From Thermovibrio ammonificans HB-1 (lineage in GTDB: Bacteria; Aquificota; Aquificia; Desulfurobacteriales; Desulfurobacteriaceae): DNA of 64,000 bases. This document shows positions 23,542 to 33,350 of the stretch, piece by piece. How positions within the stretch are numbered: the first letter of the stretch is position 1; each line of letters starts with the position of its first letter. The position numbers were made by a program, and so were the translations under genes. The stretch spans positions 1,482,501 through 1,546,500 of the forward strand of contig NC_014926.1 of the NCBI RefSeq assembly GCF_000185805.1. Direction: 5' to 3'. The notes beneath the pieces were generated by a model that saw only the letters and a list, made by a program, of their open reading frames with translations, did no database searches and was not told the DNA's origin.

Positions 23542-26181
23542 TTGGCAAGAGTCAGAGTTCACCAACTTGCAAAAGAGCTCGGTATGTCCTCAAAGGAGCT
23601 CATAGAGCGCCTGAAGGAAGAGCTTGATATACACGTTAAAAGCGCCTCCTCCGGACTCGACGAGCGTCAAGTTATGCTCATAAAAGAGTTTATAAAACCC
23701 GTTGAGGTTAAAAAAGAGGAGCCCAAGAAAGAAGAGGCCCCGAAGGCACAAGCTCCAGTCGAAAAGGCCCAAGCGGAGAAAGCAGAAGTTAAGGAAGCTC
23801 CCGCTCAGCCGCAGGCTCAGGCCCAACCGGAGAAGCCTGTAGCCGCCAAAGAGGCTCAACCAAAGCAGGAGAAAAGGGAAGAGCCCCAACAGCCTAAAGA
23901 ACCTCAAAGGGAAGAGAGAAGGGAGGAGCGCAAGAAACGCTCCGACGTGAGGATCCTATCACCCGAAGAGCTTGCAAAGCGCAGGCGCAGAAGGCGCAAA
24001 CCCATAAGGAGAGAAGAAGGCGAAAGAGGCGAAAGGAAAGAGGGCAGACCTTCTCGTGAGAGGAGGGAAAGGCCGAGAAGACCGGAAAGGAGAAGGCCTC
24101 AACAGGAGACAGTTACAAGGGAGCAGCTTGAAAAGCTCGTAGCCTCCACTCAACCCCAGCAACACACAAAAGAGAAAGGGAAACCCAAGAGCGAAGAGGA
24201 GATTCTCGCCCAGAGGAAGCGTGAGCAGAAGGAGCTCGAGGACCAGAAAAAGTTCGAAGAGCTTATGCGCAAAATAGAGGAGAAAAACAGGGCCAAGAGG
24301 AAAAAACGTAAGAAGAAAAAGAAAGAGGACCAAGTAGAAGAGGTTCCCTTCGAGGAGCTCTCTGAAGAGGAGCAGCTCCAAAGGCTCATAGAGGAAGAAG
24401 AGCGGGCGAGAACGGTTGTAATACCGGAAGTAATCTCCGTTAGGGAGTTTGCCGAGAAGCTCGGCGTTGAGCCCAACCAGGTACTCCAGGACCTCATATC
24501 CCTCGGAAAGTTCGTAGCGATAAACCAGCCGATAGACTTTGAAACTGCCGCCAAAGTTGCAGAAAAGTACGACAAAGTTGTGAAGCTGGAAGGGGCAGAA
24601 GAGGAAGAAGCAGCACTTGAGGCAGAACTCGCAGAAACCCCAGACAGAGAGGAAGACCTTAAGCCCCGCCCGCCGATTATCACGGTTATGGGCCACGTAG
24701 ACCACGGAAAGACAACCCTCTTAGACTACATAAGGAACACAAAAGTTGCCGAAAGAGAGGCCGGCGGTATAACCCAGCACATAGGTGCCTCCGTTGTAGA
24801 GGCCCAAACAAGTGAAGGGAAGAAGACCCTCGTATTCTTAGACACCCCCGGCCACGAGGCCTTTACCGCCATGAGGGCAAGGGGTGCCCAAGTTACAGAT
24901 ATAGCCGTTCTCGTTGTAGCCGCAGACGACGGCGTTATGCCCCAAACAATAGAGGCCATAAACCACGCAAAAGCCGCAGGGGTTCCCATAATCGTTGCAA
25001 TAAACAAAATCGACAAGCCGGGAGCAAACCCTGAGAGGGTTAAGCAGGAGCTCACACAGCACGGCCTAATCCCCGAAGACTGGGGCGGAGATACAGTAAT
25101 GGTTCCCGTATCGGCAAAAACCGGAGAGGGCGTAGACGAGCTCCTCGAGATGATTGCCCTTCAGGCCGAGCTGATGGAGCTCAAGGCGAACCCCAACAAA
25201 CCCGCAAGGGGAGTTGTCCTTGAGGCGAAGCTGGACAAAAAGAGGGGACCGGTTGCAACCTTACTGGTTCAACAGGGAACCCTGAAAGTGGGAGATCCGG
25301 TAGTTGCCGGCCTGTACGCCGGAAAGATAAGGGCCATGTTCGACGATAAAGGCAGGCCCGTTAAAGAGGCCGGGCCCTCTATGCCCGTGGAAGTTCTGGG
25401 CCTTGAGAACGTTCCGATGGCCGGAGACAAGTTCTACGTTGTAGAGAGCCTCGAGAAGGCCCGTCAGATTGCCGAAAAGAGGCAAGAGCTTGCAAGACAA
25501 TCGGCCCTTGAAAAGGAGAAGAGGGTATCCCTTGAGGAACTCTTCTCCAAGATGCAGGCAGGCGAGGTTAAGGAGCTCAACATAGTTCTAAAGGCCGACG
25601 CTCAGGGCTCTATAGAGGCGATACGCAAGTCCCTTGAGGAGCTCTCCAACGACGAGGTTAAAGTTCAGGTTATCCACGCAGGAGTGGGCCCGATAACCGA
25701 AAACGACATCATGCTTGCAGCGGCCTCTAACGCCATAGTTATAGGCTTTAACGTCCGTCCGGACTCTGCAGCAAGGAAAGCAGCAGAGAGGGAGAAAGTA
25801 GACGTTAGGACCTACAGGGTCATCTACGACATCGTAGACGAAGTTAAAAAGGCGATGCAGGGTCTCCTTGAACCTGAGGAGAAAGAGGTATACCTGGGCT
25901 CTGCTGAAGTCAGGGCAACCTTTAAGGTTCCGAAGGTTGGAACCGTGGCCGGCTGTTACGTCCGCGACGGCGTAATCAGGAGAAACGCAAATGTAAGGCT
26001 GGTAAGGGACGGCGTTGTAATCTACGAAGGTAAAATCGCCTCCCTCAAGAGGTTCAAAGACGACGTTAAAGAGGTTCAGGCCGGATACGAGTGCGGCGTA
26101 GGACTGGAGAACTTCAACGACATAAAGGTGGGCGACGTTATAGAGTGTTATACTATTGAAAAGGTTAAGCGAGAGCTTTAA
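23542..26181 (+). CDS. infB: Translation initiation factor IF-2
   Basis: 879 residues starting at TTG after GGGAGG. An N-terminal IF2N helical domain ([19 protein letters not shown]) is followed by a long, highly charged Glu/Lys/Arg/Gln-rich linker (about residues 55-285). A second IF2N-like domain ([19 protein letters not shown]) comes next, then the G domain with [14 protein letters not shown] near residue 383, DTPGHEAF and NKIDKPG. Domains II, III and the fMet-tRNA-binding C2 domain follow. It recruits initiator tRNA to the 30S subunit. A TATAAT at 23489-23494 may be its -10 element. Confidence 0.97.
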   Translation: MARVRVHQLAKELGMSSKELIERLKEELDIHVKSASSGLDERQVMLIKEFIKPVEVKKEEPKKEEAPKAQAPVEKAQAEKAEVKEAPAQPQAQAQPEKPVAAKEAQPKQEKREEPQQPKEPQREERREERKKRSDVRILSPEELAKRRRRRRKPIRREEGERGERKEGRPSRERRERPRRPERRRPQQETVTREQLEKLVASTQPQQHTKEKGKPKSEEEILAQRKREQKELEDQKKFEELMRKIEEKNRAKRKKRKKKKKEDQVEEVPFEELSEEEQLQRLIEEEERARTVVIPEVISVREFAEKLGVEPNQVLQDLISLGKFVAINQPIDFETAAKVAEKYDKVVKLEGAEEEEAALEAELAETPDREEDLKPRPPIITVMGHVDHGKTTLLDYIRNTKVAEREAGGITQHIGASVVEAQTSEGKKTLVFLDTPGHEAFTAMRARGAQVTDIAVLVVAADDGVMPQTIEAINHAKAAGVPIIVAINKIDKPGANPERVKQELTQHGLIPEDWGGDTVMVPVSAKTGEGVDELLEMIALQAELMELKANPNKPARGVVLEAKLDKKRGPVATLLVQQGTLKVGDPVVAGLYAGKIRAMFDDKGRPVKEAGPSMPVEVLGLENVPMAGDKFYVVESLEKARQIAEKRQELARQSALEKEKRVSLEELFSKMQAGEVKELNIVLKADAQGSIEAIRKSLEELSNDEVKVQVIHAGVGPITENDIMLAAASNAIVIGFNVRPDSAARKAAEREKVDVRTYRVIYDIVDEVKKAMQGLLEPEEKEVYLGSAEVRATFKVPKVGTVAGCYVRDGVIRRNANVRLVRDGVVIYEGKIASLKRFKDDVKEVQAGYECGVGLENFNDIKVGDVIECYTIEKVKREL

Positions 26182-26450
26182 TGGAACGGATAAAGCAAGA
26201 GCTTCAATCCGCATACAACAGGCACCGCAGAGAGGGCCTCTCCCACGAGGAGGCCCTCTCCAGGGCCATTGTTGAGGTAAGGGAGAAGCACGACAGCGAT
26301 AGCTTCAAAAGGGCTCTGGAAGAGTTTTTAAACTCCTTCAAACCGGAAAACCTTACGGAGGCAGACCCGGTTACGGCACTAATAGAGGCGGCCTACGAAG
26401 AGTATGAGCTCCTCTTGCCGAAAGTTAAGGCCCTCTTCAAACGCAAGTAA
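26181..26450 (+). CDS. Small helical protein of unknown function
   Basis: 89 residues whose ATG overlaps the infB stop codon by one base (TAATG), so translation is probably coupled to infB. The sequence is amphipathic and charged: RIKQELQSAYNRHRREGLSHEEALSRAIVEVREKH, with no hydrophobic segment or Cys. It is predicted to be all-helical and cytosolic. No family was recognised. Confidence 0.6.
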   Translation: MERIKQELQSAYNRHRREGLSHEEALSRAIVEVREKHDSDSFKRALEEFLNSFKPENLTEADPVTALIEAAYEEYELLLPKVKALFKRK

Positions 26451-26460
26451 AGAGGTAACC

Positions 26461-27390
26461 ATGATTCTCTCGCTCTGCCCCAACCCCAGCCTCGATGTCT
26501 ACTACTACACCCAAGCCCTCAAAGAGGACGACACAACACGGGTCGAAAACCCATTTCTGTCTCCCGGAGGCAAGGGGGTAAACGCCGCAAGGGTAATTGC
26601 CCGCTTCTGCCAGGACTCCTACCTTGCACTCCCTTTGGGAGGCTGCACCGGCGAGTGTATAAAGGGAATGCTGGAAGAGGAAGGGGTAAACTCGATAATA
26701 GTCGAAACAACATCCACAACAAGGGTTAACACCATACTGGAGCAGAGGGCAAAGGGAAAACACATACTACTTGCAGCAAGGGGAGAGCCCCTTACCCAGG
26801 AGGAGCAGGAGAAACTGAACAGGGCGGTGTGTTGGGAGCTGGAACCCAGGGTTTTAATCTTGGGAGGAAGCGTCCCTCCCCACCTACCGAATACCTACTA
26901 CCGGGAGATAATCCTAAACTACCGGGGCTCCGAAACGAAAATCGTTGTTGACGCAGACGGGGAGCTCTTGAAGAAAGCCGTAGAGGCGGCTCCCTTCGCG
27001 ATAAAACCCAACAAACATGAACTCGAGAGGCTCGTAGGCAGACCCCTCATGGAAACCAAAGACTTCGTTAAAGCCGCAAAAGAGGTGGTAGAGACCGGCC
27101 CCGAAGTGGTAATAGTGAGCCTCGGGGAGTTCGGCGCAATCTGCGTAACCGAGGAAAAAGCCTTTAGGGTAATCCCCCCGAAAGTTGAGGTTAAAAACAC
27201 GGTGGGAGCCGGAGACTCCCTTGTTGGAGGGTTTGCCTACGCGATTTACTCCGGAGAGCCCCTGGAAAGGGCCGTGGCCTTCGGGGTTGCCTGCGGAACG
27301 GCAACAGTTACGAGAGAGGGGACGAAGCTCTGCACCCCCGAGCTAGTAGAGGAAATCCTCAGGAAAACCGCAGTAGAGGAGATAAACTAA
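26461..27390 (+). CDS. PfkB-family sugar kinase, 1-phosphofructokinase type
   Basis: 309 residues from the ATG at 26461, preceded by AGAGG; a longer in-frame start inside the upstream gene is unlikely. It shows the PfkB N-terminus ILSLCPNPSLDVYYYT, the substrate-site FLSPGGKGVNAARVIA and the C-terminal anion hole with the catalytic Asp, KNTVGAGDSLVGGFAYA. This subgroup phosphorylates fructose-1-phosphate, fructose-6-phosphate or tagatose-6-phosphate. No PTS genes are nearby, so a role as a PfkB-type 6-phosphofructokinase is possible. Confidence 0.82.
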   Translation: MILSLCPNPSLDVYYYTQALKEDDTTRVENPFLSPGGKGVNAARVIARFCQDSYLALPLGGCTGECIKGMLEEEGVNSIIVETTSTTRVNTILEQRAKGKHILLAARGEPLTQEEQEKLNRAVCWELEPRVLILGGSVPPHLPNTYYREIILNYRGSETKIVVDADGELLKKAVEAAPFAIKPNKHELERLVGRPLMETKDFVKAAKEVVETGPEVVIVSLGEFGAICVTEEKAFRVIPPKVEVKNTVGAGDSLVGGFAYAIYSGEPLERAVAFGVACGTATVTREGTKLCTPELVEEILRKTAVEEIN

Positions 27391-27408
27391 ACCCTATTAC
27401 GTTAAGCG

Positions 27409-28446
27409 ATGATTGAGGAGTTTGAGTTAAAAGTAAGAGAGAAAGGGTTCATAATATTCTCCGTTTTGGCAATCCTCTTCCTGTCGGCATTCGGTGCCTT
27501 CAACTCCCTCCACTCGAGCCTGCTTGGCCTGTTTGAAATATTGACTGCAACAATCCTGGCCTTGAACCTAACCTTTTTCCTCTTCTCCAAGGACTTCCAG
27601 CTGGCCTCAAACATCTTCCTGGCCACGCTGGTAATATTCTTCCCGCTACTTACCGTAATAAGCGGCACCTACAACACAGGTATCTTCTGGATATACCTCT
27701 TTCCGCTGATAATCTCGTTTTTCAAGCGTCCAAAGGAGGCCCTCAAGTGGATAGGGGCCTTCACGGCGATACTGCTCCTGATACTGGTTCTCAACTACTT
27801 CAGGATAATCAAGCTCCCCTACTCCAGCGAAGCCCTCAACCAGGCCCTTGTGGTCTACTTCGCCGTTTCGATAATTGCCTACTTTCACTCAAAGCTGACA
27901 ACAGAGCTGCTAAACAACATCCATAAAATGGCGGTTAGAGACCCTCTAACAGGGCTTTACAACAGGGCATTTGCCCTCTCCTACCTGAGTCAGGAACTCG
28001 AGAAGCTGAAAAGGGGCGAGCTTCAGAACGTCTGCCTGGCCTACGTAGACCTGGACAACTTCAAACTCGTAAACGACCTCCTCGGCCACCAGGTAGGAGA
28101 CATGGTCCTGAGCGACGTTGCAGACATCCTTCAAAACTCCTTCAGGCGGAGCGACCTTGTGGCCAGGCTGGGCGGAGACGAGTTCGTGGTAATCTGCACC
28201 AACTGCAACACGGAGAAGATAGAGAGCAGACTGAAGAGCGTAAAAAACCACATAGAGGAGCGCTACAGGAAGTTCAACCTCTCGATGAGCTACGGGCTGG
28301 CAAGCGCCCCCCAGGACGGCAAGGAGGCAGAGCACCTCATCAAGATAGCAGACGAGAAGATGTACAGGTTCAAGAAGGAGAACAAGAAGAGGCTCAGGCA
28401 CCACGAAGGCGCTCAGGAGTTAAGGGAAGGGGAGAGCCCCCTGTAA
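27409..28446 (+). CDS. Membrane-bound diguanylate cyclase (GGDEF)
   Basis: 345 residues. The N-terminal half (about 15-165) holds five or six hydrophobic helices and no known periplasmic sensor fold. A GGDEF domain follows from about residue 175 (DPLTGLYNRAFALSYLSQEL), with the intact active-site motif RLGGDEFVVI near 250. This should make cyclic di-GMP from GTP. An RxxD inhibitory site is not evident before the motif. It starts 18 bp after the PfkB gene and ends in a hairpin shared with the convergent nrdB. Confidence 0.88.
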   Translation: MIEEFELKVREKGFIIFSVLAILFLSAFGAFNSLHSSLLGLFEILTATILALNLTFFLFSKDFQLASNIFLATLVIFFPLLTVISGTYNTGIFWIYLFPLIISFFKRPKEALKWIGAFTAILLLILVLNYFRIIKLPYSSEALNQALVVYFAVSIIAYFHSKLTTELLNNIHKMAVRDPLTGLYNRAFALSYLSQELEKLKRGELQNVCLAYVDLDNFKLVNDLLGHQVGDMVLSDVADILQNSFRRSDLVARLGGDEFVVICTNCNTEKIESRLKSVKNHIEERYRKFNLSMSYGLASAPQDGKEAEHLIKIADEKMYRFKKENKKRLRHHEGAQELREGESPL

Positions 28447-28453
28447 ACAGGGG
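28438..28453. terminator. Hairpin between convergent GGDEF and nrdB genes
   Basis: CCCCTG and CAGGGG flank the loop TAAA, which contains the GGDEF gene's stop codon. The position between convergent genes suggests bidirectional termination, without a strong T run. Confidence 0.45.
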
Positions 28454-28457
28454 ACCT

Positions 28458-29516
28458 CTAAATTTCATCCCACCCTTCAACGGCGTTTGCCTGGTTGTAG
28501 CTCGTAACGGTGGCCTCAAAGAAGTTTGCCTTAACGTTTGCCTCTCCGCCCGTATCGGCAATCCTCTCAAGGTGCTCGTAGGGGTTGCCCCTGTCGGGGA
28601 ATATGGGTTCAAGACCGAGGGCCTTAAGGCGCTTATTGGCTATGTAGAAGGTGTAGTCCTCTATAGACTGCTCGTTCATTCCGAGGATTTTGTTCCCTAT
28701 AACCTTCTTGCTGAACCGCTGCTCCTGGTCAACGGCTATCCTGAACATGTCGTAAATCTTGTCCTTCGTCAGGTACTTCTTAAAGCCCTCGTCTGTAAGG
28801 TCTTTCATGAAGTGCTCAAAGAGGATAACGTGGGTAAGCTCGTCCCTGTTTATGTAGCGGATTATGTCGGCAGTTCCCTGCATCAAGTTCCTTGATGCAA
28901 GGTTGTAGAAGAACATAAAACCGTTGTAGAAGTAAAGCCCTTCAAGGAGGTAGTTGCCTATGAGAACCTCTCCGTAGTTCTCAAGGGTGGGTTCCTCGAG
29001 GAACTTCTGGTAGATGTCCGCAATGTATTTATTCCTCTCAAAGAGAATCGGGTCCTTTTTCCACCAGTAGTAAACCTCTTCCCGCTTCTCGGCGGGAACA
29101 ACGCTCTCTATCGTGTAGCCGTAGCTCTGGGAGTGAATCGCCTCCTGGTAGGCGTGTATAGAAAGGTCAATCGTAATTTCGGGGGCCTTAACGTAGGCGG
29201 CTATGTTGGGTATGTTGGTAGTCTGAATGGAATCTAAGAAAACCAGAAAGGAGAGAATCTCATCGTAAGCCTGACGCTCATCGTCGGTCAGCTCTTTATA
29301 GTCTTGAACGTCCTGGGTGAGGTCAACGGTCTCGGGTATCCAGAAGTTGGCCATCATAACCCTGTAGAGCTTCGTGGCCCAGGGGTACTTAATAACGTTC
29401 AGGTTGAAGATGTTCGTGGTGTTCCCCTTGAGGATTCCCCTCTTTGCGGGGTCGTCGTTTCCTTCCGGGTTGAAAATCGGACGGGGTTTCATCAACTCTT
29501 TTCTAAGGTCGGCCAT
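28458..29516 (-). CDS. nrdB: Ribonucleotide reductase small (beta) subunit, class I
   Basis: 352 residues of the ferritin-like R2 fold. The iron-ligand helices are visible: DEILSFLVFLDSIQT, then EITIDLSIHAYQEAIHSQSY (E and H ligands), NYLLEGLYFYNGF and RDELTHVILFEHF. The start is preceded by GGAGG. The protein supplies the radical that the large subunit uses to reduce ribonucleotides. It lies 13 bp after the NYN-domain gene that separates it from nrdA. Confidence 0.94.
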   Translation of the reverse strand: MADLRKELMKPRPIFNPEGNDDPAKRGILKGNTTNIFNLNVIKYPWATKLYRVMMANFWIPETVDLTQDVQDYKELTDDERQAYDEILSFLVFLDSIQTTNIPNIAAYVKAPEITIDLSIHAYQEAIHSQSYGYTIESVVPAEKREEVYYWWKKDPILFERNKYIADIYQKFLEEPTLENYGEVLIGNYLLEGLYFYNGFMFFYNLASRNLMQGTADIIRYINRDELTHVILFEHFMKDLTDEGFKKYLTKDKIYDMFRIAVDQEQRFSKKVIGNKILGMNEQSIEDYTFYIANKRLKALGLEPIFPDRGNPYEHLERIADTGGEANVKANFFEATVTSYNQANAVEGWDEI

Positions 29517-29529
29517 TAGACCTCCGAGG

Positions 29530-30597
29530 CTAGTTTGTAGATCTGAACTTGAATGTCCCTATTATAACCCCGTCTTTCTCTCCTTGGCACTCAAAGACAA
29601 TCTCAGGATGGCGGGGAAGTTCCTCTTCAACAACCTTCTTAAGATATTGATTTGCAGTCATTTCATCTATTCCAAGATTCCATCTTGGCAACCAATTTTT
29701 GATTATAAGACCGGTTTTAGCATAACCATTTTTTACAAGCCAACCCCTAAGCCCCTTAATTAATTTCTCTTTGAAAACAACGTACACATCCCTCTCTCTT
29801 CCATTTCTATTTAGGTTTTTAACTTTATCTATTAGAACCACAAGCTCAGATTTAAGAGAAACCTTCTCAGTCACGATGTTTTTCAAACCCTCCAAATATT
29901 TCAAGTCCTTATCATTAGGATAAGCATTAATATCCCCGTTCTCTATCAAGTTCAAGTAGGCCGAAAGGCCATTTTTCAACGTTCTAATCGTGTAATCGCG
30001 GTTCTCATCCCCATCATTCAAAAACCATATCTCGCCAGAATTAAGAGTCCTCAAGTAGATAGAGTTTATCCTTCCTTCAAAGGAGGCAAGGATAATGGAC
30101 AATCCCGTGTGCTCTTTAAGCCATCTTATTGCAGGATAAAGGTCTATATCACAAGTTGCTATAACAACAGCGTCCACGGGTATCCTCTTTATCAACAAAT
30201 CTTCTATTACCGAAAGGACCAAAGCTACATCTGCTGCATTTTTACCCTTCCCCTTTTTTGAAGAGGGTATAAAAGGATTATGAGTTACGGCTCCAACCTC
30301 TTGTACTATATGTGTTAAAGGAGGGGATATACGAGCTTGATAGGGCAAATTGTGATACTCAGCAAATATTTTGATACATCGCGAGTCTTGGTATATATCC
30401 TCTCCACCTCCTGTAAAAATAATTCCGTTCTTTAATAGTTTTAGGAATTCTGGTATTAATAGTTTCAATAACTGGGCCTGAAAAGGAGAGAGTTCATTCC
30501 TGTCTTTTCCAGGAGCCATTTGATAGATTGAGAGAAGAGCACCATATATATTGTCGAAATCAACGTATATAGCCGTTTTTATTCGTCTTTCTTCCAA
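29530..30597 (-). CDS. NYN-domain (PIN-like) protein inserted between nrdA and nrdB
   Basis: 355 residues. The N-terminal NYN/LabA-type nuclease-like domain (about 1-200) has the first acidic motif IYVDFDNIYG, then KGKNAADVALVLSVIEDL and VVIATCDIDLYPAIRWL, giving the acidic cluster of the PIN superfamily. The C-terminal third (about 275-355) is a separate alpha/beta region with a conserved-looking YAKTGLIIKNWLPRW. The coding sequence is clearly more AT-rich than nrdA and nrdB and starts at TTG after AAGGGGG, which suggests acquisition. RNA cleavage is a family expectation, not shown here. Its substrate and any link to nucleotide reduction are unknown. Confidence 0.72.
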   Translation of the reverse strand: MEERRIKTAIYVDFDNIYGALLSIYQMAPGKDRNELSPFQAQLLKLLIPEFLKLLKNGIIFTGGGEDIYQDSRCIKIFAEYHNLPYQARISPPLTHIVQEVGAVTHNPFIPSSKKGKGKNAADVALVLSVIEDLLIKRIPVDAVVIATCDIDLYPAIRWLKEHTGLSIILASFEGRINSIYLRTLNSGEIWFLNDGDENRDYTIRTLKNGLSAYLNLIENGDINAYPNDKDLKYLEGLKNIVTEKVSLKSELVVLIDKVKNLNRNGRERDVYVVFKEKLIKGLRGWLVKNGYAKTGLIIKNWLPRWNLGIDEMTANQYLKKVVEEELPRHPEIVFECQGEKDGVIIGTFKFRSTN

Positions 30598-30621
30598 ATA
30601 TCCCCCTTTAACAAGAGAGGT

Positions 30622-30727
30622 AAGGGGAGGAGGACCTCCCCTTGCAATGGAGATAACTCCCTACCTAATAGATAATGGTGAGGGGGTGAACCCCTCAACT
30701 GGTAGTGGTGGGGAGGTGAACTCCCCA
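30622..30727. repeat. Cluster of three perfect hairpins upstream of the NYN gene
   Basis: Inverted repeats lie at 30622-30643 (AAGGGGAGG, loop AGGA), 30679-30697 (TGAGGGG, loop GTGAA) and 30709-30727 (TGGGGAG, loop GTGAA). The second and third share the same loop and similar flanks, as if duplicated. They occupy most of the 216-bp gap between nrdA and the NYN gene. Confidence 0.85.
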
Positions 30728-30813
30728 GCTATTGATTTATAGTAGTTTACTCTCCAGCTTCTGCTTTAATAATAACACTAACCATAGAAGCTCATCATTA
30801 AAGTTTTTAAACA

Positions 30814-33108
30814 TCAGTTGGCGCAGGCGATACACTCCTGCTTTTCAAGGGCGGCCTGAGAGTCCCTCTGAACGGTTCTTACGTAGTAAACGGTTTTTAT
30901 GCCCTTCTCCCAGGCGTAGAGGAAGGTTTCGTAAATGTCCCTTGCCCTTATGCCGAGGTTCAGGTTGAACAGAAGCTCCATAGAGATACCGCTGTCTACC
31001 CACTTCTGAATGGTGGAGATAACGTCTATAACTTCCTTCTGGTCCATTGTTTTGCTTTCCCTGTAGAACCAGAACTTCTCCTTCAGGTAGGGCGGGCATA
31101 TGGGAACGGCCTGCTTCTGGTTTTTGTCTATGTAGAACCTGCTGAAAGGCGGAAGAACCCCCGGCGTTGCTCCCTGGAGCAGTCCCGAGCTGGTGTTCGG
31201 GGCTATGGCAAAGAGCTGACCGTTCCTGATTCCGTAAGTTTTGAGCTTCGAGAGGAGCTTCAGCCACTTCTCTTTAAGGGAAGTTTTCTCAAGAAGGTAA
31301 CCGGCGTCTTTACCGATGATTATCCCCTTGCTCCAGTCGGAACCTTCGAAAAGAGGGAAGGCTCCCCTCTCCTTTGCAAGGTTCACGCTTTCGTCGATTC
31401 CGTAGTAGGCGATTTTCTCGTAGAGCTCGTCTATAACGGCAAGGGACTGCCTTCCGTAGGGAATCTCCCTCTTTGCAAGGTAGTCTGCAAGCCCCAGGGT
31501 CCCTATACCTATAGTCCTATAGCGCCTGTTGTGGAGCTCGCTCTCAGGGATAGGAGAGGAGGTGAGCTCTATGGTGTTATCGAGAATTCTCACCGCGGCC
31601 CTTACGGCCTCTTCAAGCTCTTCGTCGTTTTCTATGTTGGCAAGGTTCACAGAGAGCAGGTTACAGGTGTGGACGAGGCCGCACTCCTCAACTTCGTTGA
31701 TGATGCGTTTACCGTCGGTGTAGGTCTTAAACCCTTTAGAGGGCCTGAAGTTTGAGAAGCTCTCCATACAGAGGTTCCCGTTCCCGATGTAGCCGTCGTG
31801 CTTCAAGGGGTTAAGGCGGTTGGCAGTATCTTTGAAGAAGATGTAGGGAAGACCCGTGGCCACCTGGGTTTTCAGAATCTCCTTGAAGAGCTCCCTTGCC
31901 TTTACCCTCTTCTTCAGCCTCAGCTTGTCGCTCTCGGCCTCTACGTGGGTGTAGGCCTTCTCGAACTCGTCCCCCCAGAGCTCGTAGAGCCTGTAGCCGA
32001 ACTTCCGCTCTACCTCGTAAGGGTCAACCAGCAGCCACTCCTGGTTCAGCTTTACCCTCTCCATGAAGAGGTCGGGGATTACAAGCTGGGGGAATATGTC
32101 GAAAGCCTTACGCCTTAAGTCTCCGTTTTCGGTTTTGAGCTCGAGAAAGTCGTAAACGTCTAAGTGCCACACGTCAAGGGCAACCGTTACGGCTCCCGCC
32201 CTTTTGCCCTCTTGGTTAACGGCAACTGCAACGTCGTTGAGGATTTTCACCCAGGGGACAACGCCGCCGCTTGCGCCGAAAACCTTCTTTATCCAGGAGC
32301 CTTGGGCCCTTATGCGGGAGAGGTTAACTCCAACGCCGCCGGCCCTCTTTGAAATCTGGGCAACCTGGTTGGCCGTGTACATTATGGAGTCGAGGTTGTC
32401 GTCCATTGCGGTTATGAAGCAGGAGGAGAGGTTACCGTTCGGGCGGCGCAAGTTTATGAGAATCGGCGTTGCAAGGGAGAGCTTCTTCCCCGCTATAAGG
32501 TCGTAAAACTTCTTAACAAAAGCCATCCTCTTCTCTTTGGGCTCGTTAATGGCCAGCATAAGGGCAATGGTCATGAACATCTCCTGGGGAAGCTCAAAGG
32601 GGGTATCCTCGTAGATGCAGAGGTAACGCCGGGCGAGGAGGTTGGCCCCTGCGTAGTCGTAGAGGAAGTCGTAAGACTGTTTTATGTAGTCGCCCGCCTC
32701 TACGAGCTCTTCCTCGGAGTACTTTTCAAGAAGCTCCTTCGTGTAAAGGCCTTTATCCACAAGGTCTTTAACAACCTTTAAATACTCCTCTCCCCCGCCA
32801 ACGTAGGCGAGCTTACTGGTTCCCCTCTTTATAGAGACCTCCTTGTAGAGGTTGAATATGAAGAGCCTGCCTGCCAGAATCCGCCAGTCGGGCTCCTCGG
32901 GGGTTGTTAGAGAAAGGGCGGTGTTTATAACCGCTTCGTGTATCTGCCTCGTTGTTATGCCGTCGAAGAAGTGGAGCTTGAGCTTGGCCTCCAGCTTCAG
33001 AGTATTAACGGCCAGCCCTTGGGCAGCCCAGTTGATAACCTTCCTGATTTTCTCGATGGAGAGCGGCTCCCTGTCCCCTTTCCGCTTAACTACCGTTATC
33101 CTGGTCAT
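30814..33108 (-). CDS. nrdA: Ribonucleotide reductase large (alpha) subunit, class I
   Basis: 764 residues. An N-terminal ATP-cone (ITVVKRKGDREPLSIEKIRKV) provides allosteric control, followed by the ten-stranded barrel with the redox Cys in NGNLSSCFITAMDD, the central NLCMESFSNF region and the radical-transfer area GIGTLGLADYLA. The C-terminus carries the shuttle pair CIAC (QECIACAN). It reduces NDPs to dNDPs using the NrdB radical and needs oxygen or another oxidant for activation. Anaerobic NrdD/NrdG genes are also present at 39.5-42.3 kb. Confidence 0.95.
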   Translation of the reverse strand: MTRITVVKRKGDREPLSIEKIRKVINWAAQGLAVNTLKLEAKLKLHFFDGITTRQIHEAVINTALSLTTPEEPDWRILAGRLFIFNLYKEVSIKRGTSKLAYVGGGEEYLKVVKDLVDKGLYTKELLEKYSEEELVEAGDYIKQSYDFLYDYAGANLLARRYLCIYEDTPFELPQEMFMTIALMLAINEPKEKRMAFVKKFYDLIAGKKLSLATPILINLRRPNGNLSSCFITAMDDNLDSIMYTANQVAQISKRAGGVGVNLSRIRAQGSWIKKVFGASGGVVPWVKILNDVAVAVNQEGKRAGAVTVALDVWHLDVYDFLELKTENGDLRRKAFDIFPQLVIPDLFMERVKLNQEWLLVDPYEVERKFGYRLYELWGDEFEKAYTHVEAESDKLRLKKRVKARELFKEILKTQVATGLPYIFFKDTANRLNPLKHDGYIGNGNLCMESFSNFRPSKGFKTYTDGKRIINEVEECGLVHTCNLLSVNLANIENDEELEEAVRAAVRILDNTIELTSSPIPESELHNRRYRTIGIGTLGLADYLAKREIPYGRQSLAVIDELYEKIAYYGIDESVNLAKERGAFPLFEGSDWSKGIIIGKDAGYLLEKTSLKEKWLKLLSKLKTYGIRNGQLFAIAPNTSSGLLQGATPGVLPPFSRFYIDKNQKQAVPICPPYLKEKFWFYRESKTMDQKEVIDVISTIQKWVDSGISMELLFNLNLGIRARDIYETFLYAWEKGIKTVYYVRTVQRDSQAALEKQECIACAN

Positions 33109-33316
33109 GGCACCTCCCGATTGTTACCCCATCTATTTAACGGCAGCCGGGGTCTCCTTTTCAAGTGGGGAGCGGAGTAGACCCTGATTCTGGCTGTTAT
33201 TAAGAAGCCGATTAAATTCGCTTTTTAGAATTTTAAATCTATTTCAAAACCTTCCTCTCTTTGTCTTAAGGGCACTTCAGGTTCAACAGGGGGGAGCAGT
33301 AGGGAGGGTTACAAAA

Positions 33317-33343
33317 TTTTCCCGCCCCCTTCAAGGAGGCGGG
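33317..33343 (-). terminator. Terminator of tpx
   Basis: On the minus strand a GC stem (CCCGCC with GGCGGG plus inner pairs) is followed by AAAATTTT, eight bases beyond the tpx stop codon. Confidence 0.7.
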
Positions 33344-33350
33344 GAAGAGA

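Noticed and set aside
33109-33350. NrdR boxes upstream of nrdA
   Set aside because: No pair of ACACWATATWGTGT-like sites could be recognised in the 240-bp region.
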